Of a stretch of DNA of 64,000 nucleotides, positions 63,202 to 64,000 are shown piece by piece. The stretch is from positions 682,001-746,000 of the forward strand of contig NZ_CP024047.1 in assembly GCF_003430825.1 (NCBI RefSeq). The letters run 5' to 3'. The DNA comes from Natrarchaeobaculum sulfurireducens. Lineage in GTDB: Archaea; Halobacteriota; Halobacteria; Halobacteriales; Natrialbaceae. Within the stretch, counting starts at the first letter, position 1, and the number at the start of each line of letters is the position of its first letter. The notes below the pieces were generated by a model. That model was not told the origin of the DNA. It did not search any database and saw nothing but the letters and a program-made list of their open reading frames with translations. The translations under genes and the position numbers were made by a program.

Positions 63202-63603
63202 GTGTACGTCTTCGTCTACGGAACGTTGACCGATCGCGAGCGAGTCGACGAGGTACTCGAGCCCGATACGGACGCGTTCGCCGGCGAAGCAACGCTCGAG
63301 GGGTTTCACCGGGTCGATGGCCGCTACCCGACGCTCGCTCCGGGTGGGCACGTCGTGGGACGACTGCTCGAGGTCGACGACTACGCCTTGCGGCGACTCG
63401 ATCGGTACGAGAGCGTCGACAGCGGCCTCTACGTCCGCGTGACGGTACCGTTCGACGCCGAACGTGGCGAGGCGGCAGTGTACGTCGGAGATCCAAGCCG
63501 ACTCGGCCTCGAAGCCGTCGACTGGCCAGCGGGGCCGACGCTCGAGAGCCAGGTACGACGGTACGTCGCCGAAGCCGAACCCACGCTCGTACGGGGCGCA
63601 TGA
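63202..63603 (+). CDS. Gamma-glutamylcyclotransferase-like (AIG2/GGCT) protein
   Basis: A 133-residue protein from the GTG at 63202. The family motif VYVFVYGTLTDRERVDEV and the central Glu in RLDRYESVDSGLY (general acid-base position) are present. GGCT-fold proteins cyclise gamma-glutamylamines or gamma-Glu peptides; haloarchaea use gamma-glutamylcysteine, so a role in its turnover is possible. Substrate not proven. Confidence 0.82.
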   Translation: MYVFVYGTLTDRERVDEVLEPDTDAFAGEATLEGFHRVDGRYPTLAPGGHVVGRLLEVDDYALRRLDRYESVDSGLYVRVTVPFDAERGEAAVYVGDPSRLGLEAVDWPAGPTLESQVRRYVAEAEPTLVRGA

Positions 63604-63710
63604 CGATCGTCCGCCAACCGTCTGACGCAGTTGATAGGCGGCCTCTGTCTGGCGATTTCACTTCCACTCCGGAGGGATGGGATTTATAATGTCGGCGGCC
63701 CCCTCTCCAA

Positions 63711-63732
63711 ATGCACGTCACACGCCGTGCAT
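63711..63732 (+). other. Hairpin in the gap before threonine ammonia-lyase
   Basis: ATGCACG (63711-63717) pairs perfectly with CGTGCAT (63726-63732) across an 8-nt loop. A TTTATAA (63683-63689) lies about 27 nt upstream, so a transcript could begin at this hairpin. The 276-nt gap between the GGCT-like gene and the next start has no other obvious feature apart from the TATA palindrome at 63849. Confidence 0.35.
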
Positions 63733-63848
63733 CCTGTATTCCCTTTCGTGCTGTCAGGTCATCCACCGCGACAGCACGTCCCTGTCAACGCCGTCGAGCG
63801 GCGCGTTCCCCGTCGCGAGTGACTGACCAGCCGACAGATCAGTCCGAC

Positions 63849-63858
63849 AGTATATACT
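63849..63858 (+). promoter_or_regulatory. TATA palindrome before threonine ammonia-lyase
   Basis: AGTATATACT, a perfect palindrome, is centred about 26 nt upstream of the ATG at 63880. It is the clearest TATA element in the window and indicates a leaderless transcript. Confidence 0.6.
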
Positions 63859-63879
63859 GGATGACTTCCTATAACAGGT

Positions 63880-64000
63880 ATGCTCGAACTCTCAGACCTC
63901 CTCGAGGCTCACGAACGGGTTCGCGAGACATCGAGGCATACACCGCTCGAGCGTTCGCACACCTACTCGGCGATGACTGGCGCCGACGTCCACCTGAAAC
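63880..64000 (+). CDS. ilvA: Threonine ammonia-lyase, N-terminal fragment (runs off the window)
   Basis: Forty codons are present, beginning MLELSDLLEAHERVRETSRH and TPLERSHTYSAMTGADVHLK. The TPLxRS motif and the AHERVRET helix are typical of biosynthetic or catabolic threonine dehydratases, PLP enzymes that make 2-oxobutanoate for isoleucine. The PLP Lys should follow just after the window end (the KxE motif usually comes next), so catalytic integrity cannot be judged. Confidence 0.8.
   Translation, partial: MLELSDLLEAHERVRETSRHTPLERSHTYSAMTGADVHLK

Noticed and set aside
1-64000. Search for CRISPR arrays, tRNA and rRNA genes
   Set aside because: No regularly spaced repeats, no tRNA-type T-arm sequence and no rRNA sequence were noticed on either strand by eye. 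A tRNAscan-SE and CRISPR-finder run would settle this.

Overview
The window is about 64 kb of chromosomal DNA from a haloarchaeon. The DNA is GC-rich and the predicted proteins are strongly acidic (Asp/Glu-rich). Many exported proteins carry a Tat signal with a lipobox. Many genes appear leaderless, with a TATA-like element about 25-30 nt before the start codon. Archaeal markers are present: ribosomal proteins S24e and S27ae, a Kae1-Bud32 fusion, SepF, geranylgeranyl reductase, RtcA, Htr-type transducers and a PGF-CTERM surface protein. The gene content suits the Natrialbales, but I cannot name the genus.

Layout. 0-3.1 kb: radical SAM/SPASM protein, a lipoprotein/membrane protein pair and homoserine kinase. 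3.2-9 kb: a chemotaxis transducer divergent from a LivK-type binding lipoprotein (resembling the BasT/BasB pairing), then an MFS exporter. 9.1-12.2 kb: a structured non-coding stretch, an NAD(P)/FAD oxidoreductase and an orphan NrfD-type membrane subunit. 12.2-17.8 kb: a divergent triosephosphate-isomerase paralogue, CheC and CheD overlapping tail to tail, a class V aminotransferase and a tandem universal stress protein. 18-30.5 kb: uvrA, small zinc proteins, a beta-propeller, ArsR, rps24e-rps27ae-kae1/bud32, RdgB, a PIN protein with a small overlapping partner, OsmC, an SDR and a PD-(D/E)XK-like protein of unknown role. 30.5-41.7 kb: DapA-family aldolase, mutL, geranylgeranyl reductase, rtcA, a KDG-type sugar kinase, RNB exonuclease, PUA protein and sepF. 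41.7-48.2 kb: a complete Dpp/Nik-type ABC transporter operon with fused ATPases and a minimal FAD protein. 48.4-49.3 kb: an IS5-family insertion sequence. 49.4-56.6 kb: an HTH regulator, a second transducer, a stress protein and two MFS carriers. 56.8-64 kb: a TAXI-type TRAP transporter, citrate synthase, a PGF-CTERM surface protein with a membrane partner, a gamma-glutamylcyclotransferase-like protein and the start of threonine ammonia-lyase.

Themes. (1) Chemotaxis: two related transducers, a binding-lipoprotein partner, CheC and CheD, with no CheA/CheY/CheB/CheR in the window. Each transducer has a related MFS exporter close by. (2) Sugar metabolism: a DapA-family aldolase lacking the Arg expected of dihydrodipicolinate synthase lies about 5 kb from a KDG-type kinase, which suits a semi-phosphorylative Entner-Doudoroff route. 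(3) Possible leader mini-ORFs abut or overlap the starts of cheC, uvrA, kdgK and mutL. (4) The least explained items are the nested-stem region at 9.1-9.3 kb, the PD-(D/E)XK-like protein, the small-protein/PIN pair, the orphan NrfD, the FAD protein lacking an NAD(P)H domain, and the divergent TPI paralogue. I saw no tRNA, rRNA, CRISPR array or complete defence locus.
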